From Kiritimatiellia bacterium (GTDB lineage Bacteria; Verrucomicrobiota; Kiritimatiellia; RFP12; UBA1067), in assembly GCA_017447805.1 (NCBI GenBank), contig JAFSMR010000027.1:1-48806 (forward strand): a stretch of 48,806 nucleotides of DNA. Reading direction: 5' to 3'. Positions within the stretch are counted from its first letter, which is position 1, and the number at the start of each line of letters is the position of its first letter. Shown piece after piece: positions 35,196-44,222 of the stretch. Both the position numbers and the translations under genes were made by a program. A model generated the notes under the pieces. The model did not search any database and was not told the origin of the DNA. It worked only from the letters and a program-made list of their open reading frames with translations.

Positions 35196-36085
35196 TTGCA
35201 AGAACGCTATGCTTCGCGAGCCTGGGCAAGCTTTCGCTCAAATACGAACAGCTTGTCTGGGATTCTGCCGACGGGGTGCATAAGACGATCCCGATTGAGG
35301 ATATCGGGTTCGTTATATTGGAATCGAGCAAAATTGATATAACATCATCGGCGTTGCAGTTTCTGGCCGAAAAGAATGTCGCGCTGATACTTTGCGATAA
35401 AACCCATACGCCGTCAGCGCAAATGTTACCGTATTGCGCGAATACGACAGCCGCGGAAACTATTGAAGCCCAACTTGCCGCGACCGAGTCCGTTCAGTCG
35501 CGGCTTTGGCGCAAGATAGTGCGCCAGAAGATTTTAAATCAGGCCATGCTTATGAAGCGTCTCGAAGCGCCAAAGTACAACCGTCTTTTGTCATTGGCGG
35601 ATGAAGTTAAAAACGGCGACCCAGCGAATTGCGAGGCTCAGGCCGCGAGAATCTATTTCCAATCGCTTGGTCCGGAAGGGTTTGTGCGCTCCAGGGAAGG
35701 GGACTGGCCGAACGCGCCTCTAAATTATGGTTATGCGATTTTGCGAGCTGCTGTCGCGAGGGCATTGATAGGTTCTGGGCTAATATGTTTTCGCGGCATA
35801 CATCATCACAATCGCTACAATCCATACGCGCTTGCCGATGATATAATGGAGCCGTATAGGCCGTTTGTCGATCAATATGTTTTAGGCAAAGTTCGTCCCT
35901 TTGATGTCCCTTTAAGCGAACTTACGAAAGAAATGCGTGCGCGTTTACTTGAAATGTTGACATGCGATGTTAGACTTGGTGATAACAGGCGCCCGCTTAT
36001 GATTGCGCTATCTTATACGACTGCTTCATTGGCGCGTTATTATAAGAAAGAAACCGATGAACTTTCGTTGCCGCAATTTAAATGA
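35192..36085 (+). CDS. cas1: CRISPR integrase Cas1
   Basis: The protein has 297 residues. It is the metal-dependent integrase that, with Cas2, inserts new spacers. The conserved acidic/histidine sites are visible: Glu148 (NCEAQAARIYF), the HHHNRYNPY cluster (204-206), and the LADDIMEPYRP motif with Asp217 and Glu220. The N-terminal beta domain and C-terminal helical domain are both complete. It is of the type II Cas1 kind. The ATG overlaps the cas9 stop (ATGA) and its own stop overlaps the cas2 ATG, so all three are translationally coupled. Confidence 0.96.
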   Translation: MIARTLCFASLGKLSLKYEQLVWDSADGVHKTIPIEDIGFVILESSKIDITSSALQFLAEKNVALILCDKTHTPSAQMLPYCANTTAAETIEAQLAATESVQSRLWRKIVRQKILNQAMLMKRLEAPKYNRLLSLADEVKNGDPANCEAQAARIYFQSLGPEGFVRSREGDWPNAPLNYGYAILRAAVARALIGSGLICFRGIHHHNRYNPYALADDIMEPYRPFVDQYVLGKVRPFDVPLSELTKEMRARLLEMLTCDVRLGDNRRPLMIALSYTTASLARYYKKETDELSLPQFK

Positions 36086-36429
36086 GTTTTTGTTCTCAAG
36101 ATGCGCTCAGTAGCTACAAAATCATGTGGCTGTATGTAATGTTCGATTTGCCGGTTGAAACCAAGCGCCAGCGGAAAGCTGCGACAAATTTTCGCAAGAA
36201 TCTTCTGAAAGACGGGTTCGAGATGCATCAATTTTCCGTTTATATCCGTTTTTGCGCAAGTTCAAGTTCGGCTTCAGTTCACATAGAGCGCGTAAGAAAG
36301 TTGGTGCCGGAAGAAGGGAGCGTTTCCATACTTAAAGTTACCGACAAGCAATTCGGCGATACAATACATATTGTCGGTAGGCGCGCGAAACCTCCTCCAC
36401 GACTGCCGGTGCAATTGGAATTCTTCTAA
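36082..36429 (+). CDS. cas2: CRISPR-associated Cas2
   Basis: The protein has 115 residues. It is the structural partner of Cas1 in spacer capture. The ferredoxin-like fold begins MWLYVMFDLPVET (Asp in FDLP), and the GFEMHQFSVYIRFC stretch is typical of type II Cas2. I keep the ATG at 36082, which overlaps the cas1 stop by 4 nt; an internal ATG at 36124 would remove 14 residues but also fits the fold. It is the last cas gene and is followed by a bidirectional terminator and the array. Confidence 0.95.
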   Translation: MSFCSQDALSSYKIMWLYVMFDLPVETKRQRKAATNFRKNLLKDGFEMHQFSVYIRFCASSSSASVHIERVRKLVPEEGSVSILKVTDKQFGDTIHIVGRRAKPPPRLPVQLEFF

Positions 36430-36433
36430 AAAA

Positions 36434-36475
36434 TAACGCTTAGCCCCCTTAACAGAGGACTAAGCGTTAATTTTT
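36434..36475. terminator. Bidirectional terminator between cas2 and the CRISPR array
   Basis: A 10-bp stem TAACGCTTAG/CTAAGCGTTA (36434-36443 and 36460-36469) is followed by ATTTTTA on the plus strand. On the minus strand it is followed by TTTTTTAG (complement of 36428-36433). It should stop both cas transcription and array transcription. Confidence 0.8.
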
Positions 36476-36529
36476 ACTAACAATATTTGTTAGATTTTAT
36501 ATATCAATAAAGGATTTTTTACTTCCAAT

Positions 36530-38134
36530 ATTGTATCACATTGAATATTAGCATCAAATCACAACGACACCTGACCCCAACAACACCAAGAAGGAATTGT
36601 ATCACATTGAATATTAGCATCAAATCACAACCATCGGCCTCTCGCTGCGCAAAGCCTTCGCATTGTATCACATTGAATATTAGCATCAAATCACAACTCG
36701 TTTATCAAATTGAAGATAACTCTATAAATTGTATCACATTGAATATTAGCATCAAATCACAACTCCTGGGCGGTGGCAAAACGCTAACAGCAGTATTGTA
36801 TCACATTGAATATTAGCATCAAATCACAACCAAAAACTGGCAATATTCATGATTTTAGCTATTGTATCACATTGAATATTAGCATCAAATCACAACCAGA
36901 TGCACACGAGAACCGCTGGCGTCCTATTGTATCACATTGAATATTAGCATCAAATCACAACCCGACAAGGCGGGTAGCGACGCGGCGCTTAATTGTATCA
37001 CATTGAATATTAGCATCAAATCACAACGGAAGCGTCGGACGAGAAAATAAACAGAGATTGTATCACATTGAATATTAGCATCAAATCACAACGTCGTGAA
37101 CTATCACAAGGGGATGATGAGAATTGTATCACATTGAATATTAGCATCAAATCACAACTACTGCCGGTCGATCCTGAAGCACCGTGCATTGTATCACATT
37201 GAATATTAGCATCAAATCACAACAAATCCAAAATCCACCATAAAACCTAGCAAATTGTATCACATTGAATATTAGCATCAAATCACAACAGGAAGCCGAG
37301 AACATGCTTTCCGAGCATATTGTATCACATTGAATATTAGCATCAAATCACAACGCAGATATGTGCCGGTCAGCCAATTCCAACATTGTATCACATTGAA
37401 TATTAGCATCAAATCACAACTCTCGATAGATGCTCGTGCGAACAGCCAAGATTGTATCACATTGAATATTAGCATCAAATCACAACGAGGTTCGCCACGT
37501 TCTCATGTGGCGCAAAATTGTATCACATTGAATATTAGCATCAAATCACAACACGAAGTTGATCCTCGGTACATCTGCATCATTGTATCACATTGAATAT
37601 TAGCATCAAATCACAACAAGAAACGTGCCGGATTTCCCGGCGGCGACATTGTATCACATTGAATATTAGCATCAAATCACAACCATAAGGCGCTCACGAT
37701 AGATTTACTCGAATTGTATCACATTGAATATTAGCATCAAATCACAACCTGTTGCGCAATTTATTACGCTTTGCAGTCATTGTATCACATTGAATATTAG
37801 CATCAAATCACAACGTCACGCCTGAGCGCCCAGTCGTGGATCCATTGTATCACATTGAATATTAGCATCAAATCACAACTGGAAAGTTTTCGTTAGTGTT
37901 AAAGTCAGCATTGTATCACATTGAATATTAGCATCAAATCACAACGGAATACAGCTACTGGGCGCCGCGAACTTATTGTATCACATTGAATATTAGCATC
38001 AAATCACAACAGAAGTCATTATCTGAGGAAATTTCTTGAATTGTATCACATTGAATATTAGCATCAAATCACAACTGCGACGGCTGCAAGTATTGCGCCA
38101 AGGCATTGTATCACATTGAATATTAGCATCAAAT
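36530..38134 (-). CRISPR. Type II-C CRISPR array, 25 repeats and 24 spacers
   Basis: The repeat is 36 nt; on the plus strand it begins ATTGTATCACATTG and ends ATCAAATCACAAC. The first 24 copies (36530-38075) are identical by eye. The 25th (38105-38134) keeps 30 nt and then diverges. Spacers are 29-30 nt, one of 31. Read on the minus strand the repeat begins GTTGTGATTTGATGC and ends TGTGATACAAT, the GTTGT...TACAAT form of Neisseria II-C repeats. The anti-repeat of the tracrRNA also fixes this strand as the crRNA strand, opposite to the cas genes. The repeat ends in an extended -10 with TTGATG 16 nt upstream, so each repeat can act as a promoter. Confidence 0.97.
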
Positions 38135-38204
38135 ACATCGGGCGAATAAGGATATCGCGCCGATAAAATACTTACAGTACCGGATTTCGAAGAACAACAT
38201 CGGT

Positions 38205-38233
38205 ATTATATCATATTATTCTCATGCGCGCAA
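38205..38233 (-). promoter_or_regulatory. External promoter of the CRISPR array (leader promoter)
   Basis: On the minus strand TTGCGC (38233-38228), 17 nt, TATAAT (38210-38205) preceded by TGA. Transcription would start near 38198 and run through about 60 nt of leader into the 25th repeat. Confidence 0.75.
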
Positions 38234-38410
38234 GGGGGTGACGCCATTGAAGCAGTTTGAAGCAGTTTGTTAGCAGTTAGTAGTTAGCAGTTAGGAATTA
38301 GAAATTAGACAACCTCTGCGTACTTGAGCGCTTCTCGGGTTAAACACCTGTTTCTCCTGTTCTCCATGCTTAATCATAAAAAATAAACAATTCTAATTGA
38401 TTTCTTGGTC
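38234..38410. other. Low-complexity intergenic stretch
   Basis: GAAGCAGTTT is repeated twice, then TTAGCAGTTAGTAGTTAGCA and GAATTAGAAATTAG (about 38250-38308). The remainder to 38410 is A/T-rich. I see no gene. Confidence 0.6.
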
Positions 38411-38578
38411 GAAGGTAGCGTCAAAAATTTGACGGTACTTGCGACCGTGGTGGAAGGTAGCGTCAAATTTTTGACGGTGGTTGCGACCATGGTGGAAGGT
38501 AGCGTCAAAATTCTGACGGTGGTTCCGACCGTGCTCGAAGGTAGCGTCAAAATTTTGACGGTGGTTTCGACCGTGCTC
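38411..38578. repeat. 42-bp tandem repeat array 3 (4 copies)
   Basis: Four full copies start at 38411, 38453, 38495 and 38537 (exact 42-bp period), with two bases of a fifth. Each begins GAAGGTAG and carries a palindrome CGTCAAAATTTTGACG; only the central bases vary (AAAT, ATTT, AATTC, AATT). The second half is GGT..TT(G/C)CGACCGTGGTG-like. Sequence is unrelated to arrays 1 and 2 but the plan is the same. Confidence 0.9.
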
Positions 38579-38674
38579 GAATAAAACAATTCCACTCTAC
38601 GACTACGACTTCAACCTACAACTTATCTCAACCTCCCATGGCTACCATAAAACGACAGCGGAGAAAACGGATAG

Positions 38675-38703
38675 TAGATTTGCGGAGGAAAATATGATAT
38701 AAT
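38675..38703 (+). promoter_or_regulatory. Promoter of the histidine kinase gene (leaderless type)
   Basis: TAGATT (38675-38680), 17 nt, TATAAT (38698-38703) preceded by TGA; the GTG start follows 8 nt later. Confidence 0.65.
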
Positions 38704-38711
38704 ATCGGGCA

Positions 38712-40115
38712 GTGAAGCGGATTGTCATTATATTTCTTTCTCTTGTTTGCTTCGTTAGCGAGGCTAGGGCCGAGGCGTTGCGCGGCGTCGTGACATTCGC
38801 TTGCGAAGAGTTTCTCGTCGTTGCGCCGGAACGCAAGCCGCATTACAGAGGCACGCTTGTAAAACTCGTGATGGAGAACGGCGAAAGGGCGTTTGGTCCT
38901 TCGCATTTCGAATCTGGTGAAAAAGTGCGCATTCAAGGCGAATGGGTCGATAAGACTATTGCCCAACGAACCTTTCAGGCGGCGCTTGTCGAAAAGGCCG
39001 GTCGCATTGATGAATTGCCCGAGCCCATTACGCCGAAGCTTTCCGACTACCGCAAGGGCTGGCGATCGCTTACGCGTCTGCGACTTGAAGGCGTAGTCAA
39101 AACATTTGTTTCCGAGGGCGAAGGCGAGAACACCCGCACGCATATCGTCCTTAAAAGCGAAGGACAACGCCTCGCTGTTTGCGTCTGGGATAAGGTTGAC
39201 GGCGAAATGTTCGCGCCTGGATCGCGCGTTTCGGCTGTCGGAGTCTCGCGCACTGTCCTTGACGATAAAGGCGAGGCGATCGCCAACGAGCTTCAGGTCG
39301 AGAGCGCCGCAGACCTCGAGCTTCTCGCCGAAAAGCCTGTCTATTTTACTACACCTCTTCTAGTGTGCCTTGCGGCAATATTTGGCGTAGTTGCGCTTTG
39401 TCTGCTCATCGCCTATATACGAAGCCGCGCGCAGCGCAGCCGCCTTGAAGCCGTAGCGCTAGATCGTCAGCGAATCGCCGGCGAGCTTCACGATACCCTC
39501 GAGCAATATTTTGCCGGCGCGAAGCTTCTTATGACAGGCGCGATGAAAATCGATGGCGTCCCTGAGCGCGCTCTTCTTATGATGCGCCAGTCTGCCGATA
39601 TGATGGCGAGCGCAAAACGCGAGACGCGCGAGGCCGTGATGAATCTTCGCTCCGATACTGCCGTCAACGGCAATCTGAAAGAAGCCGTTCGCGCGCTCGC
39701 CGCCGCTACGAACGAAAAGAAACTCCTTCGCGTGAAAACGAACGTCTCGTGCCTGCCCGAGAAAATGGATATCAAGGCGGCTAACGATATACTGCTCATA
39801 ATCCGCGAAGCAATGACCAACGCCGTGAAGCATGGCAAGGCGAAGAATATCCTCATCGTTGCAGATTCGGTAGTGAGGGATGAGGGAAGCGGGAGGAGGG
39901 ATGAGAATCGACTTTCGGGGAATGGTTTTGTTTTGAGGATCCTGAACGATGGCTCGCCGTTCGACCCGTCCACCTCCCTGGGCCCGGAAGCTGGACACTT
40001 CGGCCTCGCGGGAATGCGCGAGCGCGCCGAACGAAACGGCTTCAAGCTTTCCTTTGGAACCGAAAGAAAATGGACGGGAGTTAAGATGATATGTGATTTG
40101 GCAGGAGAACAGTAG
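38712..40115 (+). CDS. NarL-type sensor histidine kinase with an extracytoplasmic sensor
   Basis: The protein has 467 residues with a GTG start and a signal-like N terminus (MKRIVIIFLSLVCFVSEARA). An extracytoplasmic region (about 22-208) has two beta-rich, OB-like halves. A transmembrane helix spans about 212-236. The HisKA_3 dimerisation domain follows with the phospho-acceptor His260 in RIAGELHDTLEQ, then an HATPase domain with REAMTNAVKHGKA (N box) and GLAGMRERAERNG (G box). A low-complexity stretch (about 386-405) interrupts the ATPase domain before the LRILNDGSPFD strand. It pairs with the response regulator at 40201. The ligand is unknown. Confidence 0.9.
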   Translation: MKRIVIIFLSLVCFVSEARAEALRGVVTFACEEFLVVAPERKPHYRGTLVKLVMENGERAFGPSHFESGEKVRIQGEWVDKTIAQRTFQAALVEKAGRIDELPEPITPKLSDYRKGWRSLTRLRLEGVVKTFVSEGEGENTRTHIVLKSEGQRLAVCVWDKVDGEMFAPGSRVSAVGVSRTVLDDKGEAIANELQVESAADLELLAEKPVYFTTPLLVCLAAIFGVVALCLLIAYIRSRAQRSRLEAVALDRQRIAGELHDTLEQYFAGAKLLMTGAMKIDGVPERALLMMRQSADMMASAKRETREAVMNLRSDTAVNGNLKEAVRALAAATNEKKLLRVKTNVSCLPEKMDIKAANDILLIIREAMTNAVKHGKAKNILIVADSVVRDEGSGRRDENRLSGNGFVLRILNDGSPFDPSTSLGPEAGHFGLAGMRERAERNGFKLSFGTERKWTGVKMICDLAGEQ

Positions 40116-40200
40116 AAACAAGAGATGATTGGGAATAAGCATGGAGGAGGAATTAGGAATTAGAAATTAGGAATTGGAAATTGGAAATAACTACAGCTCT

Positions 40201-40821
40201 ATGATCAAAGTTTTTCTTATAGATGACCACGCTGTGATGCGCACTGGATTGAAGACAATGCTTTCTCTTCTTTCGCCTGGCGAATTTGCCGTCGCCGGAG
40301 AAGCTTCCGGCAATGAAGATTCGGCTACGGCCGCGATAAAGTCGGGCGCTGACGTGATTCTTCTCGATGTGCGCATGCCTGGCAAAGGCGGACTTGATAT
40401 TCTTTCCGAAATACTCATGTACAAGCGCGATGCTCGCGTTTTGATGTTGACGACGAGCGACGCCGATAACGACGTATATATCGCTTTGGAGCGCGGCGCA
40501 AAGGGTTATATCCTCAAGGATAGCGACGCGGAAGACGTGCTAAAGGCCATTCGCGCCATTGCCGAGGGCAGGCGTTTCATTCCGCCAAACATCCGCGAAC
40601 TTTACAATCGCCGTCAGATGATGGGCGGGCTTTCGGTTCGCGAGATTGAAATTCTCAAGTTCGTACGCCAAGGACTAAAGAGCGAAAAGATTGGCGAAAG
40701 GCTTGGAATTTCGATTGATGGCGTAAAAAAACATATCCGCAACATCTTCGCGAAACTCGAGGTCCCTGACCGCGCCGCCGCGATAAGCGAAGCAATCCGT
40801 CGCGGCTTCTTGCCGGAGTGA
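40201..40821 (+). CDS. NarL/LuxR-family response regulator
   Basis: The protein has 206 residues. The receiver domain (1-120) has the acidic pair DD (residues 9-10), phospho-acceptor Asp56 in LLDVRMPG, Thr in MLTTSDA and Lys in YILKDSD. A LuxR-type HTH (about 142-205) has LSVREIEILKFVRQG and GISIDGVKKHIRNIFAKL. It is the cognate regulator of the kinase 85 nt upstream. The gap between them is simple-sequence DNA of the GAATTAGGAATTAG kind, which leaves no clear RBS; ATG at 40201 fits the family start. A TTG at 40174 would add 9 residues encoded by that tract. Confidence 0.92.
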   Translation: MIKVFLIDDHAVMRTGLKTMLSLLSPGEFAVAGEASGNEDSATAAIKSGADVILLDVRMPGKGGLDILSEILMYKRDARVLMLTTSDADNDVYIALERGAKGYILKDSDAEDVLKAIRAIAEGRRFIPPNIRELYNRRQMMGGLSVREIEILKFVRQGLKSEKIGERLGISIDGVKKHIRNIFAKLEVPDRAAAISEAIRRGFLPE

Positions 40822-41044
40822 GTAAAGAGATTTCGAGCTCGAGTTCGAGAATGGGTTAATTAACCATGTAGATCATGTAGAGCGCTTCGCGCTGGTAGGG
40901 CGTGCCGCCCCGCTCACCGCCGAGGCAGGGCTCATCGCCCCTCGACCTTTGACTTCGACTTGGCTAAAGATTGTTATTCGTTCGTGTACTTCGCACCTCT
41001 CGAATATATTGTATAATATCGGCGTCTTCAGAGGGAAAAAGAAA
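40822..41044 (+). promoter_or_regulatory. Intergenic region with promoter for the gene at 41045
   Basis: It holds GAGCTCGAGTTCGAG-type low complexity, a GGTAGGGCGTGCCGCC element related to those near 2600-3000, and a -10 TATAAT at 41012-41017 (preceded by TTG). The best -35 is TTCGCA, 16 nt upstream. The RBS is GAGGGA before the ATG. Confidence 0.6.
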
Positions 41045-43933
41045 ATGAATAAAGTCGATTTTAGGTATCAGGCGATCAAGTCAGCATATAATGACTGCTT
41101 TTCGACAAGAAAGCCAGCATTTCCGCGTGCTCTGGCGGCGCTATCCTCGCTCATCTTTCTCGCGCACACCGCTTGGGCGGAAACATATTACCAGAAGAAG
41201 AGCGATGCAGAGAATACAACTTCTTTCACCGCCGGAAACTGGGCGCGGGCAGGCGTTGAGGAAGCAGTCGCCGCCGATGACACCTCAGGCAATATCTATG
41301 TCACCGCCCTCGGAGGAACCGATTACAGCAAGAATATCTTAAGGACCTCAGCAGGGTCTGACGGAACATTTCCGGGCGAAACACTGCAGATTGGCACGAC
41401 CGATACGGCGGGTCATCTTTTCATGAAAGTCGGTAAGGACAAAACAGCCTCCTTCAACAATCTTACGCTTGTCAATGGAACAATTGCCGTTGGCGACAAG
41501 GGCGCGACCGAGACATTAAAAGTCACTGGCACAACCAAAGTGGAATCCACCTCCTCCAATCCGTTCGTGTTGGGAATTGGTGGCGACGGCCAGCGCAACC
41601 TTACTCTTGACGCAGAGCTAACTGGCGAAAACACGGCGGTCCTAAAGGTGATCTTTGCCAGCGGGAACGGCAGTACGTCCAGCTATCTCTATCTCCCCAA
41701 GGCCAGTCCAAACTATAACGGCAAGTGGATTGTGGACGGGAAGAATTTAAAAACCGGAATGACATTTCTCTCGCTTAAAGTCGCTGACGATCCTGCGTCC
41801 GCTCTCGGCGCGGAACCGGCCAGTATCGTCAAGGATTTCTTGACGCTGATGAATAAAGGCGTCCTTGATACATCTGGGCTTTCTGCAGATGCCACGCTTT
41901 CCGGCACAACGCGCGGCATAACGGTGCCGGAGAACCATACCGGATATATCCGCAATAAGAACAATACACTTACGCTCAAGATGCCGGTTTACGGTGCGGG
42001 AACGCTCATGCCGTATTTCGCATCCGACGACGCGACTGCAGTCGTGCTTGACGGGTCATTCAATGATTCTGTTTCTTTTGATGCAAACGGCAATACTGTC
42101 ATGTTTGGGGCGAACTTTGCATGGAACTCGACAGGAACATTCTCAGGACTTGCAGAAATCGTCAGCACAATTGCAAGCCCTCTGGCCGTCTCCGCCGAAA
42201 ACACTGTCGTAGATCTAGACGGAGCAAAATTGACAGTAGAGTGGGGTTTAGACGGTAGCGGCAATATTGCAGCAGGGACAGCGACTTTTGGCCGCTGGCC
42301 GCTCGATGGCGAAGTGCTGAAAGTCAATCTCTCTTCCAACTTCGTCCTGCAGACAACTTACTCGCGTGTGCCTGTCGTCAAGATTAACACGAGTGTCAAG
42401 ATAGTGACAAAGGATAACTTTACGACAGATACTCGTATCAATGAACTTGCCAATTACGAGGCGTTTCTGTCAGGCATGGATTTCGAGGTCGAGACAGATA
42501 GCGACGGCTTGCAAACCGTATATTTGACGCGTATTCCATATGTGTGGCAAACGAAGACTATGTCGACTAGTCCTGATTATTCCTATAAAGTTGGTTCAGA
42601 AGACAGCGATAAATGTCCGTGGTCCAATGGCGAAGCTGCGCAGGCTGGGCAGCATTACATTCTTCGTAGGCATGCATCGGATAGTTGGCTGGCCCGCACC
42701 CCACTCAATTCGGGAAGCGAAACATTCCCAGGTGCATCTTGGACCTTCATCAACACAAAGTCAAGCAGTTACTCCGCGACACTCAACCAAAAATGCAAAG
42801 ACTTTACAGCCAACGGTCTTCGTCTTGGTCCCGGCGGCGTTTTTGCATTTGCAGGCCACGGCACGACGACAAGCACGGCCTATGGCGGACAAACGCTATA
42901 CGGCTCGCTCTACATATTCGGTAGCGATTCGATTCCATCCAAGATTTCAAGCGGAAGCAATCGCACATCCACTCTCGCCGCTACGCTTTCCGGTTCAGGG
43001 TCGCTTATCTATTCTGGCAATGGCACTGTCACAAATACAGCCGACAATTCAAGCTTTACAGGGACAGTCAAAGTGCAGGGAAATAAATCAAGCGAAATTT
43101 CGACGCTTGCCCTTTCTGCTGCGAACCAATTGGGAGGTGCGTTATCCACGACAAATGCCAAAGGGCTTGAATTGTATTTCGCTACTCTTTCTGCGACGGA
43201 TACATTTGCCATCGATGCGACGCGTGGCGTGATGGTCTCGGAAGCGTCTACGATAAATGTTGAAGAAACCAAAACTTTGACTATTAACGGAGCTCTTGCG
43301 TTCGCCTCAGGGAAAACTCTCACGAAGACTGGCGCAGGCGATCTGATTTTCAATGGCGACAATTCGGGTACGCTTGGCACGTTCGATATCAAGGCAGGCA
43401 AGGTGTTCTTGAAGGGATTGACCACAGCGCCGACGCTCGCAGCGGGGACATACGCCAAGCGCACTGTCGATGGAATCTGGCTCTCCAATACCGAGCCTGC
43501 TGCAAGCGAAATAACGATTAAGATTGCCACAAGCGACACACGCACAATCGATCTTGATTCATCTGATGCGCTCTATACTTGGCTTGCCGGCAACGGCAAA
43601 ACGGAAGTCGCCGACATGAACTCGTATCTTACGACTAACGGCACAGGCGGAATGAATGGCTTTGAGGCATATATGTTGGGCTATGATAATAGCGAAGCCA
43701 CACCGAAACTAAAAACATCTGTCAGCGGAGAAACTGTTAGCTTTTCTTTCGATGGCAACGTGTCGAGATCGCTTCAAGGCGTTAGTGTTACATATTCAGT
43801 CGAGTCATCCAACGACCATAAGTTCGCTACATCGGAATTTACCGAAGGCAACTCGCTTACATTGACCGCCGACTCGATAAAAACATACAATCGCCTTATT
43901 GCCACAATATTAGCGACAAGCGCTAGCGACTAA
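41045..43933 (+). CDS. Large secreted protein with autotransporter-associated beta-strand repeats
   Basis: The protein has 962 residues. A long N-region (about 30 residues) leads to a hydrophobic signal, ALAALSSLIFLAHTAWA. The rest is beta-rich, Ser/Thr/Gly/Asn-rich sequence. Segments of the autotransporter-associated type occur, such as LSGSGSLIYSGNGTVTN and GKTLTKTGAGDLIFNGDNSG (about 655-775), suggesting a right-handed beta-helix passenger. No C-terminal beta-barrel or PEP-CTERM signal is present, so the anchoring mode is unknown. A two-fold pattern may exist, since TYYQKKSDAEN...W near 50 resembles VWQTKTMSTS...W near 500. Likely a surface adhesin or polymer-binding protein; this is inference. 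A terminator follows. Confidence 0.82.
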   Translation: MNKVDFRYQAIKSAYNDCFSTRKPAFPRALAALSSLIFLAHTAWAETYYQKKSDAENTTSFTAGNWARAGVEEAVAADDTSGNIYVTALGGTDYSKNILRTSAGSDGTFPGETLQIGTTDTAGHLFMKVGKDKTASFNNLTLVNGTIAVGDKGATETLKVTGTTKVESTSSNPFVLGIGGDGQRNLTLDAELTGENTAVLKVIFASGNGSTSSYLYLPKASPNYNGKWIVDGKNLKTGMTFLSLKVADDPASALGAEPASIVKDFLTLMNKGVLDTSGLSADATLSGTTRGITVPENHTGYIRNKNNTLTLKMPVYGAGTLMPYFASDDATAVVLDGSFNDSVSFDANGNTVMFGANFAWNSTGTFSGLAEIVSTIASPLAVSAENTVVDLDGAKLTVEWGLDGSGNIAAGTATFGRWPLDGEVLKVNLSSNFVLQTTYSRVPVVKINTSVKIVTKDNFTTDTRINELANYEAFLSGMDFEVETDSDGLQTVYLTRIPYVWQTKTMSTSPDYSYKVGSEDSDKCPWSNGEAAQAGQHYILRRHASDSWLARTPLNSGSETFPGASWTFINTKSSSYSATLNQKCKDFTANGLRLGPGGVFAFAGHGTTTSTAYGGQTLYGSLYIFGSDSIPSKISSGSNRTSTLAATLSGSGSLIYSGNGTVTNTADNSSFTGTVKVQGNKSSEISTLALSAANQLGGALSTTNAKGLELYFATLSATDTFAIDATRGVMVSEASTINVEETKTLTINGALAFASGKTLTKTGAGDLIFNGDNSGTLGTFDIKAGKVFLKGLTTAPTLAAGTYAKRTVDGIWLSNTEPAASEITIKIATSDTRTIDLDSSDALYTWLAGNGKTEVADMNSYLTTNGTGGMNGFEAYMLGYDNSEATPKLKTSVSGETVSFSFDGNVSRSLQGVSVTYSVESSNDHKFATSEFTEGNSLTLTADSIKTYNRLIATILATSASD

Positions 43934-43996
43934 TAATTTTTATGGCCCGATACTTGTCTATAAATTTTTGATTGCCAAGACTAGGGCTGGCCTGCT

Positions 43997-44043
43997 CCGG
44001 GGAAGAGCTCCCTCTCACTCTCATTCCCCGGGCGGCTTTTTTT
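43997..44043 (+). terminator. Rho-independent terminator after the gene at 41045
   Basis: The stem CCGGGGAA/TTCCCCGG with a 19-nt loop is followed by GCGGC and a run of seven T. Confidence 0.75.
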
Positions 44044-44122
44044 AGCACCCAACTATTCTCCAACTCCAACTCGAAACTCGAACTACGGCGGTGAGCGGGG
44101 TGGCACATGGCGGCAGGCGCTA

Positions 44123-44151
44123 TTGCTAGAGTGAGGAAAAAATGGTATAAT
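44123..44151 (+). promoter_or_regulatory. Promoter of the binding-protein/phosphatase pair
   Basis: TTGCTA (44123-44128), 17 nt, TATAAT (44146-44151) preceded by TGG. Confidence 0.75.
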
Positions 44152-44222
44152 ATTCGGCGTAACCTATTGCCGTGTCGAGTGTAGACAAAGGTGGAGGCCT
44201 AAGAAGAATATCGAAGAAGATT

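Noticed and set aside
36082..36429. A type II-A or II-B assignment
   Set aside because: No csn2 or cas4 follows cas2; the cas9-cas1-cas2 set, the repeat form and the tracrRNA fit II-C.
36541..37596. Short frames reading through the CRISPR repeats
   Set aside because: They simply translate repeat and spacer DNA.
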